A DNA stretch of 64,000 nucleotides from Thermoleptolyngbya sichuanensis A183 (lineage in GTDB: Bacteria; Cyanobacteriota; Cyanobacteriia; Elainellales; Elainellaceae): contig NZ_CP053661.1 of the NCBI RefSeq assembly GCF_013177315.1, forward strand, positions 186,001-250,000. The letters are read 5' to 3'. Positions 27,960 through 36,830 of the stretch are shown one piece after another. The position numbers and the translations under genes are program-made. The notes under the pieces were generated by a model that saw only the letters and a program-made list of their open reading frames with translations, was not told where the DNA came from and ran no database searches. The first letter of the stretch is position 1. Every line of letters begins with the position of its first letter.

Positions 27960-28700
27960 TCATCGCCCCAACACGCCCTCCAGCGGCAGCCCTAACTCTG
28001 CCCGCCACTGGCACACGGGCTTTTCCCATGCCTCCTCCCAGCGCTGAGCAAACAGAGGTTTGGCCTGTTCTCCCAGTTCCCAGCCGAGGGCGATCGCCCG
28101 CAGCAGGTCAGGCATGGCTTCGGGGGCCAGCAGCGTCGTGCCGATGAGCGCATTGGCGACTAGCATTCCCGCCAGCGGCAGCCGAAACTGTGCCAAATAG
28201 AAAGCTTGCAGCCCAATTTCGCTAATTTCATCTGTGCCAAAGCCTGTGACAACGTGCCAGAGGTCGTGGGTCTGCTGCCAGCGATATTCCACATAGGCCG
28301 TATCGGTGGTCAGATCCAGCGGCATCTCGATGCGCTCGAAACCGCTGTCTTGCAGCATCGCTGCGTAAACTTGCCCCAGCGAGCCGACTGGATAAGTAAT
28401 CAAACGAGCGAGGTCGTGGGTGGGCGGCTGGTAGCGCTCCTGGATTAGCGCGGCAACGTCTGGATCGCGCTGCATCTCAGCCGCGGCCAGCCGATAGGCA
28501 TCGCTATCGACCAGCGACAGGCTCAGTTCGTCCACGGCCGTCAGGTCAGCATCGGCATCGGCCGACAGCAGCGAAAAGAAAGCCTTGAGCATCGTCAAAA
28601 ACTGGACATTGCGATCGCGCTCGCTGGACGGAAAAGGGTTGGTTGCCAGAGATTGACGGATCTCGGTGATCGATGGATACGCAGAGGTCAGCGGTTTCAT
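27960..28700 (-). CDS. Coq4-family protein
   Basis: 246 residues from ATG 28700, which has AGGAG upstream. The hallmark is the Coq4 metal-binding type motif HDLWHVVTGFGTDEISEIGL near the middle, with YPVGSLGQVYAAML before it and AQFRLPLAGMLVANAL after. In eukaryotes Coq4 organises ubiquinone synthesis and acts as an oxidative decarboxylase. Cyanobacteria make plastoquinone instead, so the role here is open. The small gene at 27691-27903 follows it. A divergent TetR regulator at 28928 could control the pair. Confidence 0.85.
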   Translation of the reverse strand: MKPLTSAYPSITEIRQSLATNPFPSSERDRNVQFLTMLKAFFSLLSADADADLTAVDELSLSLVDSDAYRLAAAEMQRDPDVAALIQERYQPPTHDLARLITYPVGSLGQVYAAMLQDSGFERIEMPLDLTTDTAYVEYRWQQTHDLWHVVTGFGTDEISEIGLQAFYLAQFRLPLAGMLVANALIGTTLLAPEAMPDLLRAIALGWELGEQAKPLFAQRWEEAWEKPVCQWRAELGLPLEGVLGR

Positions 28701-28804
28701 AGGAAAACTCCTGGAAAAGGTCAATGTGGAGAGGTCAGGATCGCAAAGTCGGGATTGCAAAGTCGGGATTGCAAAGTCAGGATGGACGCTGCTTCAACAA
28801 AAAA

Positions 28805-28855
28805 GCGAGCAATATTCATGTTTATAAAATATGAACGATACTCATGTTTTATCAA
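28805..28855. promoter_or_regulatory. Candidate TetR operator between divergent genes
   Basis: Two related AT-rich stretches, ATATTCATGTTTATAAAAT and ATACTCATGTTTTATCA (about 28811-28854), lie in direct orientation in the divergent intergenic region. Their position suits an operator. This is inference from placement and repetition only. Confidence 0.35.
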
Positions 28856-28927
28856 GCCGTTGTCCCCTAAGATTTTGAAGGAGCGTTTCTCAAGCGCTGC
28901 TCTACTGTTGTCTCTCTCGGTCTTGCG

Positions 28928-29605
28928 ATGACTGCCCTCCCGTCCGATGTGCCCCTGCCGGATATCCCGTCTGGCACCATGCGCCGCCAGCCCAAGCAGG
29001 CCCGCAGCCAGGAGCGGGTCAGCCAAATCTTGAACGCGGCTGAGGCACTGTTTATCGAGCAGGGCTATGAACAAACCACCACCAGGGCGATCGCCACTCG
29101 TGCCCAAGTTCCGGTCGGGTCGCTCTATCAGTTCTTTCCCGACAAAGCGGCGATTTTGAAGGCACTGGCCGATCGCTATATGCAGCAAGAATACGAACTC
29201 TTTGCCAGCCTCCATGCTGCCGTGCCAGAACCCATGCCCCTAGCGAATTATGTCGATCGTGTGGTAGAAGCGTTCGACCATTTCATGACCCACCAGCCGG
29301 GCTATCGAGCCGTGTTTGAGCAGGTGCTGGGGCTGATGACGGCGGGGGCGATCGCCGAAATGGACACCTACGAGGCCCGCATCGTAGATGACCTGGCAGA
29401 CTTTTTGGGGCGGCTAGGGCCAGGGCTGGATGCAGCACAGCGGCGGGCGATCGCCCTGGTGGTGGTAGAGTCCGTCGGCAATTTGCTGTGGCTCTCGCTC
29501 AAGGCCGACGCACCCCTTCGCGCTCGCCTGATTGCTGAAACCAAGCGCCTGATGACCCACTATCTCGCCAGCTATTTTGGCAAAACGATTGGCAAAGCAG
29601 GATAA
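28928..29605 (+). CDS. TetR/AcrR-family transcriptional regulator
   Basis: 225 residues. The N-terminal helix-turn-helix reads RVSQILNAAEALFIEQGYEQTTTRAIATRAQVPVGSLYQFFPDK (split over residues about 30-73), the canonical TetR DNA-binding domain. The C-terminal helical domain would bind a ligand and dimerise. It is divergent from the Coq4-family operon with about 230 bases between, a classical arrangement for local repression. That gap contains paired ATATTCATGTTTATAAA / ATACTCATGTTTTATCA-like stretches around 28808-28852 that could be its operator. The ligand is unknown. Confidence 0.88.
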   Translation: MTALPSDVPLPDIPSGTMRRQPKQARSQERVSQILNAAEALFIEQGYEQTTTRAIATRAQVPVGSLYQFFPDKAAILKALADRYMQQEYELFASLHAAVPEPMPLANYVDRVVEAFDHFMTHQPGYRAVFEQVLGLMTAGAIAEMDTYEARIVDDLADFLGRLGPGLDAAQRRAIALVVVESVGNLLWLSLKADAPLRARLIAETKRLMTHYLASYFGKTIGKAG

Positions 29606-29658
29606 GGGGGCGTTAGCAAAGCGTTCCAAAGGAATCGCCCACTTCCCCCGAATCAATG

Positions 29659-31347
29659 CTAATCAATACTCACGCCGCGCACAGTCTTGGGGCGGCTGCG
29701 GGCGGCCAACGGCGCTTGCTCGATTTCGCGGGCGCGGATCTGGTGCGCCTGGAAGTGCTGCTGCCAGAGGGCGGGCGCGTCTAGGGTTTCGCCGCCGTGG
29801 GTGGTATGGCGCGATCGCACGCGACACAGCACGGGCGTATTGACGCAGGCTCCCGACACGATCACCTGTCCCTTCGTCAGGGCGGGCAATTCCTTCAGCA
29901 GGTCGCGCCCCGCCGCCTCCACGCCATATTTCAGGCTGTCCTGATCCACCGGGTTGACAATCCGCATAATGAACTGGCTCATGCACTGCGACAGCACATC
30001 GGAATCCAGCTTGCCCGGTCGCTGCGTAATCAGCCCCACGCCCAGCCCAAACTTGCGCCCCTCGCTGAGGATCGTCCGCAAAATAGTTTTGCAGCGGGAA
30101 GGATCGTGGGCCGGGGCAAAGCGGTGCGCCTCTTCCAGCAGGATGAATACGGGGTAGGGCAAATAGTTCTCGTCGTCGGGGGCGAGGTTGCCCTTTTGCG
30201 TGTTCATGCGGGCGTGGTTGGCCTGCCGCAACACGGCGGCGCAAATGACCTGCTGCTCTTCCTGGCTGATTTCGTTCATTTGCAGCACGGTCACCTGGCC
30301 CGGCTGGAACAGGTCGCGGGGCGACAGATGCTGGTAGGTGTGGAAATAGGGCGATCGCGCCAGTTTTTCCAGCTTCCATTGCAGCGCCCCGGCAGAACTG
30401 CCGATTTTCGTATTGCCCTCTTCATCGGTGGCGGTGTCGGCCTGCTCTACGGCGGCGTAGAGGTCGTTGATCGTCCAGCGATAGTCGCCCTTGCGGTGGC
30501 TATGCAGCAGCGAAAACGCTTTGCTGAGAATGGCCTGCTGGCGATCGCTCATCTCCGGCAGCAGCGCCAGGATGTCGTAATAATCCAGCGACGACACCCG
30601 AATTCGCACATCATCCGGGGTCAACACCCGCACCTTGGGCGCGTAGCCGTCTTCGTCGGCAAACTGGCTATGCCCCTGCATTTCAGCCAGGGTGCTGTAT
30701 TCTCCGTGGGGGTCAAAAATCAGCACTGCGGCCCGGTTTTGCGGCGACAGCAGTTCTTCGACCAGCACCCCCGCCAGATAAGACTTGCCCGACCCTGTGC
30801 CCGCCAGAATTGCCATGTGGGTGCTAACCAGTTCCTTCACATCCACCACCACGGGCACTGCTCCCGACTCGCGCAGCAGCAGTGATCCCAAATGCGCCGC
30901 GCCCACGTCGCCAAGCTGCTTTTTGTTCAGCACTTGCCGCAAACATTCGTCGCTGGCAAGGTAGACTTTTGCGCCGGGATCGGGAGCCTGTCGCGGGTTG
31001 ATGAAGCCAAGCGCTTTGTGAAAGTAGCCAATGACCTCGACGGTGACTTCGTAAATTTCGGGATTAGTGTAGGAAAACCCGACTAGCGCGGCGATCGCCT
31101 CTGGGCTGATTTCGGTATCGGCAAAAATGCGGTCGGGCAGATGGTCGATCAGGCGGCGGTCGGAGATTTTGCCTAAAATTTGCAGCCTTGCCCCCTCATC
31201 GGCGATCGCCTCATAAAACACAAACTCGCCCACTTTGACAAAGCGATTGTCGGCCGTGATAAACACGTATTGCGTCGATGCCTCACCTGGGCCCTTGACC
31301 GTACCAATTGCTTGAAGCGCAGAAAAGCAGAGTTGTGCAAATGTCAT
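29659..31347 (-). CDS. HerA-type ATPase (DUF87, HAS-barrel)
   Basis: 562 residues. An N-terminal HAS-barrel-like region (YVFITADNRFVKVGEFVFYE) precedes a FtsK/HerA motor domain: Walker A LAGTGSGKSYLAG near residue 180, VLIFDPHGEYS, Walker B FILLEEAHRFAPAHDPSR, then LSEGRKFGLGVGLITQRPGK and the sensor region SQFIMRIVNP. HerA hexamers pump DNA and in archaea work with NurA in end resection; bacterial relatives appear in defence systems. No NurA, SIR2 or other effector is beside it, so here it is probably a repair or unknown motor. A GAAGAAC microsatellite sits directly upstream. Confidence 0.88.
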   Translation of the reverse strand: MTFAQLCFSALQAIGTVKGPGEASTQYVFITADNRFVKVGEFVFYEAIADEGARLQILGKISDRRLIDHLPDRIFADTEISPEAIAALVGFSYTNPEIYEVTVEVIGYFHKALGFINPRQAPDPGAKVYLASDECLRQVLNKKQLGDVGAAHLGSLLLRESGAVPVVVDVKELVSTHMAILAGTGSGKSYLAGVLVEELLSPQNRAAVLIFDPHGEYSTLAEMQGHSQFADEDGYAPKVRVLTPDDVRIRVSSLDYYDILALLPEMSDRQQAILSKAFSLLHSHRKGDYRWTINDLYAAVEQADTATDEEGNTKIGSSAGALQWKLEKLARSPYFHTYQHLSPRDLFQPGQVTVLQMNEISQEEQQVICAAVLRQANHARMNTQKGNLAPDDENYLPYPVFILLEEAHRFAPAHDPSRCKTILRTILSEGRKFGLGVGLITQRPGKLDSDVLSQCMSQFIMRIVNPVDQDSLKYGVEAAGRDLLKELPALTKGQVIVSGACVNTPVLCRVRSRHTTHGGETLDAPALWQQHFQAHQIRAREIEQAPLAARSRPKTVRGVSID

Positions 31348-31349
31348 GG

Positions 31350-31395
31350 GGGGAAGAAGGAAGAACGAAGAGGGAAGAACGAAGAACGAAGAAGG
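31350..31395. repeat. GAAGAAC microsatellite upstream of the HerA gene
   Basis: Imperfect tandem GAAGAAC/GAAGAGG heptamer-like units begin two bases upstream of the HerA-type start codon and overlap where its ribosome binding site should be. Confidence 0.75.
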
Positions 31396-31919
31396 GATCG
31401 GGTCAAAGTGGGGTGTTGATGAAGCGTCCTAGAGACATTTTACGGAGATACATGTGTTCTATCATACTGCTTTCGCAACCCTGACCCTTGGCCTGACCAT
31501 TGGATTTATACGACCTGTGGGCGATCGCCCTGAATCGTAGGGAAATCACGGATTCTGCTGTTCTATCCAGCGTGTAATGTGGAACAAGTCACCACGTTTT
31601 AGCAGCCCGTTAGTGATTGTTCTCATTCTGTCTAAATTTCTCTGATTTTCTAAGTTTTTCTTGAATGGGTAAGTGGCTTGATCCTATGACGGTTTATCTC
31701 GGCATCTGCCCCTTTCGTATCTTCGTAGTCTAAAAATTATCTAAATGTTTGGTTCTGGTGGGTTCATCAGAGCTAAAGCGTTAGGTAATTTATGACGAAT
31801 GGATAGAGTTGTAAACCGCTCAGAAGACCGATAAAAATTGATCAAGGTCAGGCAACCTCGATCAACTGGGTTCCCTCGTTCTATCCGGGCTGCATTTCTG
31901 CACGGTAATTTTTCAAAAG
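31396..31919. other. Divergent intergenic region, herA-like / histidine kinase
   Basis: About 520 AT-richer bases between divergent genes, presumably holding both promoters. No repeat, RNA or gene is recognisable. Confidence 0.5.
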
Positions 31920-34118
31920 GTGGCTGAATTGACGATGGCGAAGCGTTTCCCGCTATCCCAACATGACGATGCTCCGACCACAGCATCCTTCGAGTCAGCT
32001 TCTCCTTGCGATTCGCAAAGCGATCCCTGGGGGAATTGCCCAGATGCAGCACCAGACTGGCTCCAACTGTTGGTGGACAGTGCCTCCTCCGAAGTGGCGC
32101 TCGGCCAATTGCTGACGATTCTCGCCCAGCGGCTTGGCGCAAGTGCCTGTGCGGTCGGCATACTGAGCCGCAGCCAGGGCTTGACCCAAGCCGTCTACTG
32201 GCAGCCGGGACATTCCCCCACGTTGTCTAGTTCGCTGCGGCCGTTGCTGGATCTGCTGGAACTGCCCGCCGTGCGATCGCCCCTCGCCAGAACGGAACTC
32301 CTGTCGATTTCAAATTTCTCAACCCTCAAGCAAGCTTCTACCCTGCCCCTCCCCCTAGATGCCGAGGACGAGTCCGGCGACCTCCTGTATCAATGGCTGC
32401 CCCAATTTCCAGCTCCTGTGCAGGAAAGCACTAGGGATCTTTCGGCTCCTATCGCGGCTGATCCAGATCGCCTGGTGAATTGGTCTAATCCTGGATCGAT
32501 CCTCGTCAGCAAAATCCGGTTTCAGGGATGGACGAATGGCGTACTCGTCGCCCTGAAATCACAGCCTTACGTGTGGACGGAGTTAGACATGCAGCTACTC
32601 AGAGCGGTTTCTAGCCAGGTTTCTGTCGCCATCTCTCAGATCCAACTCCAGCAGCAGGTACAGCAGCAGCTTCAGGCTCAAACGCTGGTTGAGCGGCTCA
32701 CCAGCGCAGTTCGCAATGCTTGGGCTACCGAGCGAATTTTTCAACTGGCGCTGGAAGGGGCGATCGCCACGTTGCAGGTCGAACGAGGTCTGGTGGCGCT
32801 TTACAAGTACAAAGACCCGCTCCACAGGGGCCGTGCCAACTCTCATCGGTCGGGTGTGCGAATCACGGTGGAAAGCCTGTTTCCGGTGCCCCCATCCACT
32901 GCGCCAGCGCCCTCGGCTTCTGTGACATCTTCTAGAGCTTCGGCAGAGGAAGAAGTTCCCGCCAAACCCTCATTTCAGCTATCGGACTGCGGGCTGTGTC
33001 AACAGGTGTTTGCCCATCCCGATCTGGCGATCGCCCTGCCCAACTATTCCGAATCGCAGTGCGGCGTGGCCAATTTGGCAGAGCCGATTCGGGCAGCGGA
33101 TGTGTTTGACCTGGCCACCCTGCCCAGCGTTTTGCTCGTCCCGCTAGAAAACCAGGGCACGGTCTTGGGCATTTTGGTGGTGCAGCAGCGCCAGCCCCGC
33201 TACTGGCTGCCAGAGGAGGTGGCTTTTCTGCGGATGGTGGCGGCCCAGCTCAGCACAGCGATTATCCAAACGCGCACCCTGCGCCAGGTTAACTCGCTGG
33301 TAGACGAGCGCACGGCCCAGCTTCAGCGCAGTCTGGACGTGCAGGCCAAGCTCTACGAAAAGACGCGCCAGCAGGTCGAGCAACTGCGGCGGCTGAATCA
33401 GGTGATGGAGGAATTTCTCAGCACCGTTAGCCACGAACTGCTGACTCCACTGACTAGCATGAAAGTGGCGATTCGGATGCTGCGGGAGGCAAATTTGGCT
33501 CCGGAGCAGCGCGATCGCTACCTGGAGATCTTAGAAGCCCAGTGCGCTCAGGAAACACGCCTGATTAACGACTTGCTGACCCTGCAAAAGCTGGAGTCGC
33601 AGTCCGCTATGGCGCAGTTTCAGCAGCTTGATTTGCAATATGTCCTGCGCGATTTGCAGGAAGCCTGGGCAGATAGCCTGGCCGAACAGCAAATGACGCT
33701 AGAGGCAGAGGTTCCGGGGCGATCGCTGATGATTCGCACCGACCCCGACAGCCTGCACCGCATCCTGACGGAACTGCTGACCAATGCCAAAAAATATGGC
33801 GAGGCCGGCAGCAAGATCCTCCTCAAAGCCAGCCTAGAAGTTGTCGAATCGGTACCCCAAATCGTGGTCAGCCTGACCAACACGGGCGCAGGTATCGCAC
33901 CAGAGGAAATTCCGGTGATTTTTGAAAAATTTCGCCGGGGCCAGGGCGCAACGCAAAAGGCGATTCCCGGCATTGGGCTAGGGCTGGCGCTGGTCAAGGG
34001 GTTGGCGGCTCACCTCAGCGGGGCGATCGCCGTCACCAGCCAGCCGCTCTCTGGAGCCGATCTCTGGAAAACCTGCTTTACGCTCACCCTGCCCCAATCT
34101 CCTGACCTGAGCCGTTAA
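31920..34118 (+). CDS. GAF-domain sensor histidine kinase
   Basis: 732 residues with no transmembrane segments, so cytosolic. The N-terminal half has two GAF-like domains (LLVDSASSEVALGQLLTILAQ... and a second one beginning ERIFQLALEGAIATLQVERG). A coiled-coil with DERTAQLQRSLDVQ follows. The HisKA box FLSTVSHELLTPLTSMK contains the phosphorylated His. The HATPase domain shows ELLTNAKKYGEAG (N box), GAGIAPEEIPVIFEKF and GIGLGLALVKGLA (G boxes). No response regulator is adjacent. GAF domains could bind a bilin or another small ligand; the CysHis-type bilin site was not identified. Start GTG 31920 or ATG 31935. Confidence 0.9.
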   Translation: MAELTMAKRFPLSQHDDAPTTASFESASPCDSQSDPWGNCPDAAPDWLQLLVDSASSEVALGQLLTILAQRLGASACAVGILSRSQGLTQAVYWQPGHSPTLSSSLRPLLDLLELPAVRSPLARTELLSISNFSTLKQASTLPLPLDAEDESGDLLYQWLPQFPAPVQESTRDLSAPIAADPDRLVNWSNPGSILVSKIRFQGWTNGVLVALKSQPYVWTELDMQLLRAVSSQVSVAISQIQLQQQVQQQLQAQTLVERLTSAVRNAWATERIFQLALEGAIATLQVERGLVALYKYKDPLHRGRANSHRSGVRITVESLFPVPPSTAPAPSASVTSSRASAEEEVPAKPSFQLSDCGLCQQVFAHPDLAIALPNYSESQCGVANLAEPIRAADVFDLATLPSVLLVPLENQGTVLGILVVQQRQPRYWLPEEVAFLRMVAAQLSTAIIQTRTLRQVNSLVDERTAQLQRSLDVQAKLYEKTRQQVEQLRRLNQVMEEFLSTVSHELLTPLTSMKVAIRMLREANLAPEQRDRYLEILEAQCAQETRLINDLLTLQKLESQSAMAQFQQLDLQYVLRDLQEAWADSLAEQQMTLEAEVPGRSLMIRTDPDSLHRILTELLTNAKKYGEAGSKILLKASLEVVESVPQIVVSLTNTGAGIAPEEIPVIFEKFRRGQGATQKAIPGIGLGLALVKGLAAHLSGAIAVTSQPLSGADLWKTCFTLTLPQSPDLSR

Positions 34119-34167
34119 GAACCCATCGGGTTGCCCACTCCATAGCCACACTCAAACCACACTCAAA

Positions 34168-34260
34168 TAGGACTTATGCACTTGCGATTAAACTTTCTGA
34201 GTTTTGGAGGATTTCTAGCGGGCTGCGCTCGTGAGAAATCGTCCAACTGCGTAAGTCCTA
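34168..34260. mobile_element. MITE-like element, copy 1 (93 bp)
   Basis: Bounded by TAGGACTTATGCA at the left and GCGTAAGTCCTA at the right, which are near-perfect terminal inverted repeats. An inner hairpin (ATTTCTAGCGGGCTGCGCTCG) sits between. Its reverse complement aligns along its whole length with 55810-55900, so this is a short non-autonomous mobile element. Confidence 0.8.
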
Positions 34261-34367
34261 ATTAAAGACGGATCAAATCCCTGACAAATCCTTGATAAGA
34301 TGCGACCAGGATTTTGTCTGTGCCACCTGGAGCCTGCATCGTCCTCTCGCCGCGAAGTACACCCGCC

Positions 34368-34937
34368 ATGTCTAACGCCGATCTCGACCTGGAAACCCTC
34401 GATCTGGAGGACGAAAGCCTCGATCTGGAGCCATCGCTGTGCAGCGCGGTGGCGGTCGAGGTGGTGCCCGTGGGCGATCGCACTCGGCAGATTTCGGCGA
34501 CCATCCAGATTCCTCAGCCGAGCGATCGCATCTGGCAGGTATTGACCGATTATGAGCATCTGTCGGACTTTATTCCCAACCTCCAGGAGAGCCGCCGCAT
34601 CCCCCATCCCGACGGCGGCATTCGTATAGAGCAGGTCGGCGCACAGTCGCTCTGGAAGCTAAAGCTCAAGTTTTGCGCCCGCGTCGTGCTGGATATGGTG
34701 GAGAACTTTCCCCGCGAACTGCGTTTTCAAATGGTAGAAGGGGACTTTAAGGAATTCTTTGGCGCTTGGACGCTCCAGCCCATCACCGACAGCAGCACCA
34801 ATTTAACTTACACGCTGATGGTACAGCCCTCTCGCATGATGCCCGTTGGCTTGATTGAGAAGCGCCTGCGCCGTGACCTGGAAGTGAACCTGGCCGCCAT
34901 TTATCAGCGCGTCGAGGCGATCGCCCGCCAGTCCTGA
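34368..34937 (+). CDS. SRPBCC / Coq10-type lipid-binding protein
   Basis: 189 residues from ATG 34368. After an acidic Leu/Asp/Glu-rich N-terminus (DLDLETLDLEDESLDLEP) comes a START-like helix-grip fold of the polyketide cyclase/Coq10 type: IQIPQPSDRIWQVLTDYEHL, FIPNLQESRRI, WKLKLKFCARVVLDM, LTYTLMVQPSRMMPVGLIEKRL. Such proteins bind hydrophobic ligands or lipids; the ligand here is unknown. It follows the histidine kinase on the same strand, separated by the MITE. Alternative upstream start at 34314 is less likely. Confidence 0.82.
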   Translation: MSNADLDLETLDLEDESLDLEPSLCSAVAVEVVPVGDRTRQISATIQIPQPSDRIWQVLTDYEHLSDFIPNLQESRRIPHPDGGIRIEQVGAQSLWKLKLKFCARVVLDMVENFPRELRFQMVEGDFKEFFGAWTLQPITDSSTNLTYTLMVQPSRMMPVGLIEKRLRRDLEVNLAAIYQRVEAIARQS

Positions 34938-34971
34938 TGTTTTTGATGTTTTCGCTTCTGGGCGATTAGCG

Positions 34972-35586
34972 CTAGAACCGATGCCCGATGCCCAGTTGCA
35001 TCTGCATATTCTCCGTTGCAGCGGCCGGGCCAGGGCGATAGCGCACGTCGCCATACACCACCACGCGCCGACCCACCGAGGCTTCAACGCCAGTGGTAAT
35101 CACCACACCGTCGCGATCGCCCAGCGGCGTTTGGGCTCCCGGACGCACGATGGCAAAGCCCGCCCCAGCGTAGACGTTTGCCGCGTTGCCGAGGGGCAGG
35201 TCATAGGTGAGGCTGGGCATGACGGCCTCAATATCTTGGTTCAAAACCAGCGTGCCCCGTAGGGAAATGGGCGAATTGGGCAAGTCGAGCCGCCCGTGAA
35301 ACTGAGTATCGGGGGCGGTGGTCTGTCCTGGTGCGGGTCGGCCGGCGTTCATGGCTTGCTCCATCAGCCAGGCCGCCGAACCGCCCGACAGCACCACCGA
35401 CTGGAGGCTCGATTCAAATTCGCTGGGGTTCACCACCGACCCCACATAGCTCCCCGCAAAGCCCCTGGGATTTGCCCAAGCCGGGGTATGTGCCACTAGG
35501 AGCGGCGCGATCGCCCCGCAGAGACTCGCCACCCAAAGCCGCGTCGCCCAAGATCGAGTCGCCCCAGACCGAGTTGAAAGGTTCAT
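34972..35586 (-). CDS. Outer-membrane beta-barrel-like protein
   Basis: 204 residues with an N-terminal signal peptide (RLWVASLCGAIAPLLVAHTPAWA). The mature part contains alternating amphipathic beta strands: FAGSYVGSVVN, PISLRGTLVLN, NVYAGAGFAIVR, GVVITTGVEASVGRRVVVYGDVRYRP. It ends in aromatic Phe (GIGHRF), the usual outer-membrane barrel insertion signature. No specific substrate can be named. It is single and convergent with the SRPBCC gene. Confidence 0.75.
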   Translation of the reverse strand: MNLSTRSGATRSWATRLWVASLCGAIAPLLVAHTPAWANPRGFAGSYVGSVVNPSEFESSLQSVVLSGGSAAWLMEQAMNAGRPAPGQTTAPDTQFHGRLDLPNSPISLRGTLVLNQDIEAVMPSLTYDLPLGNAANVYAGAGFAIVRPGAQTPLGDRDGVVITTGVEASVGRRVVVYGDVRYRPGPAAATENMQMQLGIGHRF

Positions 35587-35732
35587 GCGTTTAACCTGGA
35601 GAGCCTTCGAGAAAATTATGCGCGATAACTGCTGTCTTGCATTTCTGTCTTGCTTTTACGGCCGCAGAAACCGTTTCTCCGGGAATCTCTGGAAAATTTT
35701 TGACTAAAAACTTTTCGACCAGGGGGCGATCG

Positions 35733-35999
35733 CTAAACGCCAGATTCCGTCTCTCCGTGATCCTGCACTGCCTCCGCCCAGAGCCGGGGATACACCAGCA
35801 CAAAAAAGCCCATCCACGCCAGCACGGGCATAGCCACCAGCCCCGTCAGCCAGACGCGATGCAGCAATAGCCAGCTTCCGCCGATCAGCCCCGTACCCGT
35901 CAGCACGATCGACCACGGCTGACACCACCAGGGCTTGACCTGCCACACGCTTTGGGGAGCCGTCATGGAACCTATCGGAGAGTTGGGGGAATTGTTCAT
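35733..35999 (-). CDS. Two-helix membrane protein (DUF6737-like)
   Basis: 88 residues. The motif VWQVKPWWCQPWSIVLTG leads into a first transmembrane helix, and LVAMPVLAWMGFFVLVYP forms the second. The order resembles the cyanobacterial DUF6737 family as I recall it. Function is unknown; it is an inner or thylakoid membrane protein. It lies 27 bases downstream of the gene at 36027-36458 on the same strand, suggesting an operon. Confidence 0.75.
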   Translation of the reverse strand: MNNSPNSPIGSMTAPQSVWQVKPWWCQPWSIVLTGTGLIGGSWLLLHRVWLTGLVAMPVLAWMGFFVLVYPRLWAEAVQDHGETESGV

Positions 36000-36026
36000 C
36001 GCTGCGCCTCTGCTAGTTTTGCTCCA

Positions 36027-36458
36027 CTAGTTTTGCTCCATTTGGCGTTCGATCCGCTGCTTTGCCGACTGCTCAAACCAGGCAACGACCTGGGGCACGG
36101 TCAGGGTTTCGATGGGCTGGTCGGCTTCGGCGGCGATCTGGTGCAGTGGCTTGAGCGAAGAAATGACCAGCCGCCCAAAAAACACCTTAAAGGCATCGTC
36201 GAAGCCTTTTTCGGGCGAGAGGCTGGGGTCTTGCTCAACCCAGTTGGCAACTTGCTGGGGGCTGAGGTCGGCGATCGCCCTGTGGCTCTGCTGCGCGATC
36301 TGCTGGAGGCAGCGGAGCGAATAAATTGCCACGCGGGCCGAAAAGCGATCGCTCGCGGTCATCATGGCACGGTCTACTTCGGCGCATTCCTCTGGCGTGA
36401 GGAACTGATCAACGGGTTGAGCCGGATCGGGAGTTGGCGTTTGATCGGACACAATCAA
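36027..36458 (-). CDS. Helical protein of unknown function
   Basis: 143 residues, mostly helical and without transmembrane segments. It has FLTPEECAEVDRAMMTASDRFSAR, VANWVEQDP, and VPQVVAWFEQSAKQRIERQ. The WVEQD/WFEQ repeats hint at two copies of a small helical unit, each preceded by a leucine-rich stretch. I do not recognise a family. It is 27 bases upstream of the DUF6737-like gene and probably co-transcribed. Confidence 0.7.
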   Translation of the reverse strand: MIVSDQTPTPDPAQPVDQFLTPEECAEVDRAMMTASDRFSARVAIYSLRCLQQIAQQSHRAIADLSPQQVANWVEQDPSLSPEKGFDDAFKVFFGRLVISSLKPLHQIAAEADQPIETLTVPQVVAWFEQSAKQRIERQMEQN

Positions 36459-36510
36459 CGGGCAAAAATCGTCTCTCCCATTATGTCTGCTGAATCCGGT
36501 TTGGTGGGCA

Positions 36511-36652
36511 GGGTTTCGGTGGGCGATCGCCCTCGATCGTTGCTTTCGCCTCAGCTTGAAACTGAGACTTCAGCCCTTCCAGGGGTTTCGGTGGGCGATC
36601 GCCCTCGATCGTTGCTTTGCCAAGGCTAGTTGCTTTGCCAAGGCTAGTTGGC
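36511..36652. repeat. 36-bp direct repeats with HIP1, plus 18-bp tandem
   Basis: GGGTTTCGGTGGGCGATCGC and the next 16 bases occur identically at 36511-36546 and 36583-36618. Directly after, GTTGCTTTGCCAAGGCTA is tandemly repeated twice. These fill much of the 370-base gap before the hydroxylase gene. No coding function is supported. Confidence 0.8.
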
Positions 36653-36830
36653 TCATTGCCCTCTTGTGGCAAGATTCACCCAAACTCACCGCCCGTCATC
36701 CCCCGCAACGTATCCGAAAACCGTCCACTCCCCGCCCGCAAACCGTCACAGGGACAACCCCCGAAAATCTGGCACGCATGGCACACTAAAAAACGTGGTG
36801 TGGAGTCTTTACTGTTCTTAACGAGTTGCT

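Noticed and set aside
29797-30885. 362-codon plus-strand frame inside the HerA gene
   Set aside because: It is antisense to clear Walker motifs. GC-rich codon bias commonly opens such frames.
36481-36672. 63-codon minus-strand frame with repeated ATIEGDRPPKP
   Set aside because: The repeat follows from the 36-bp HIP1-containing DNA repeats read in frame. It lacks a ribosome binding site and any family resemblance.
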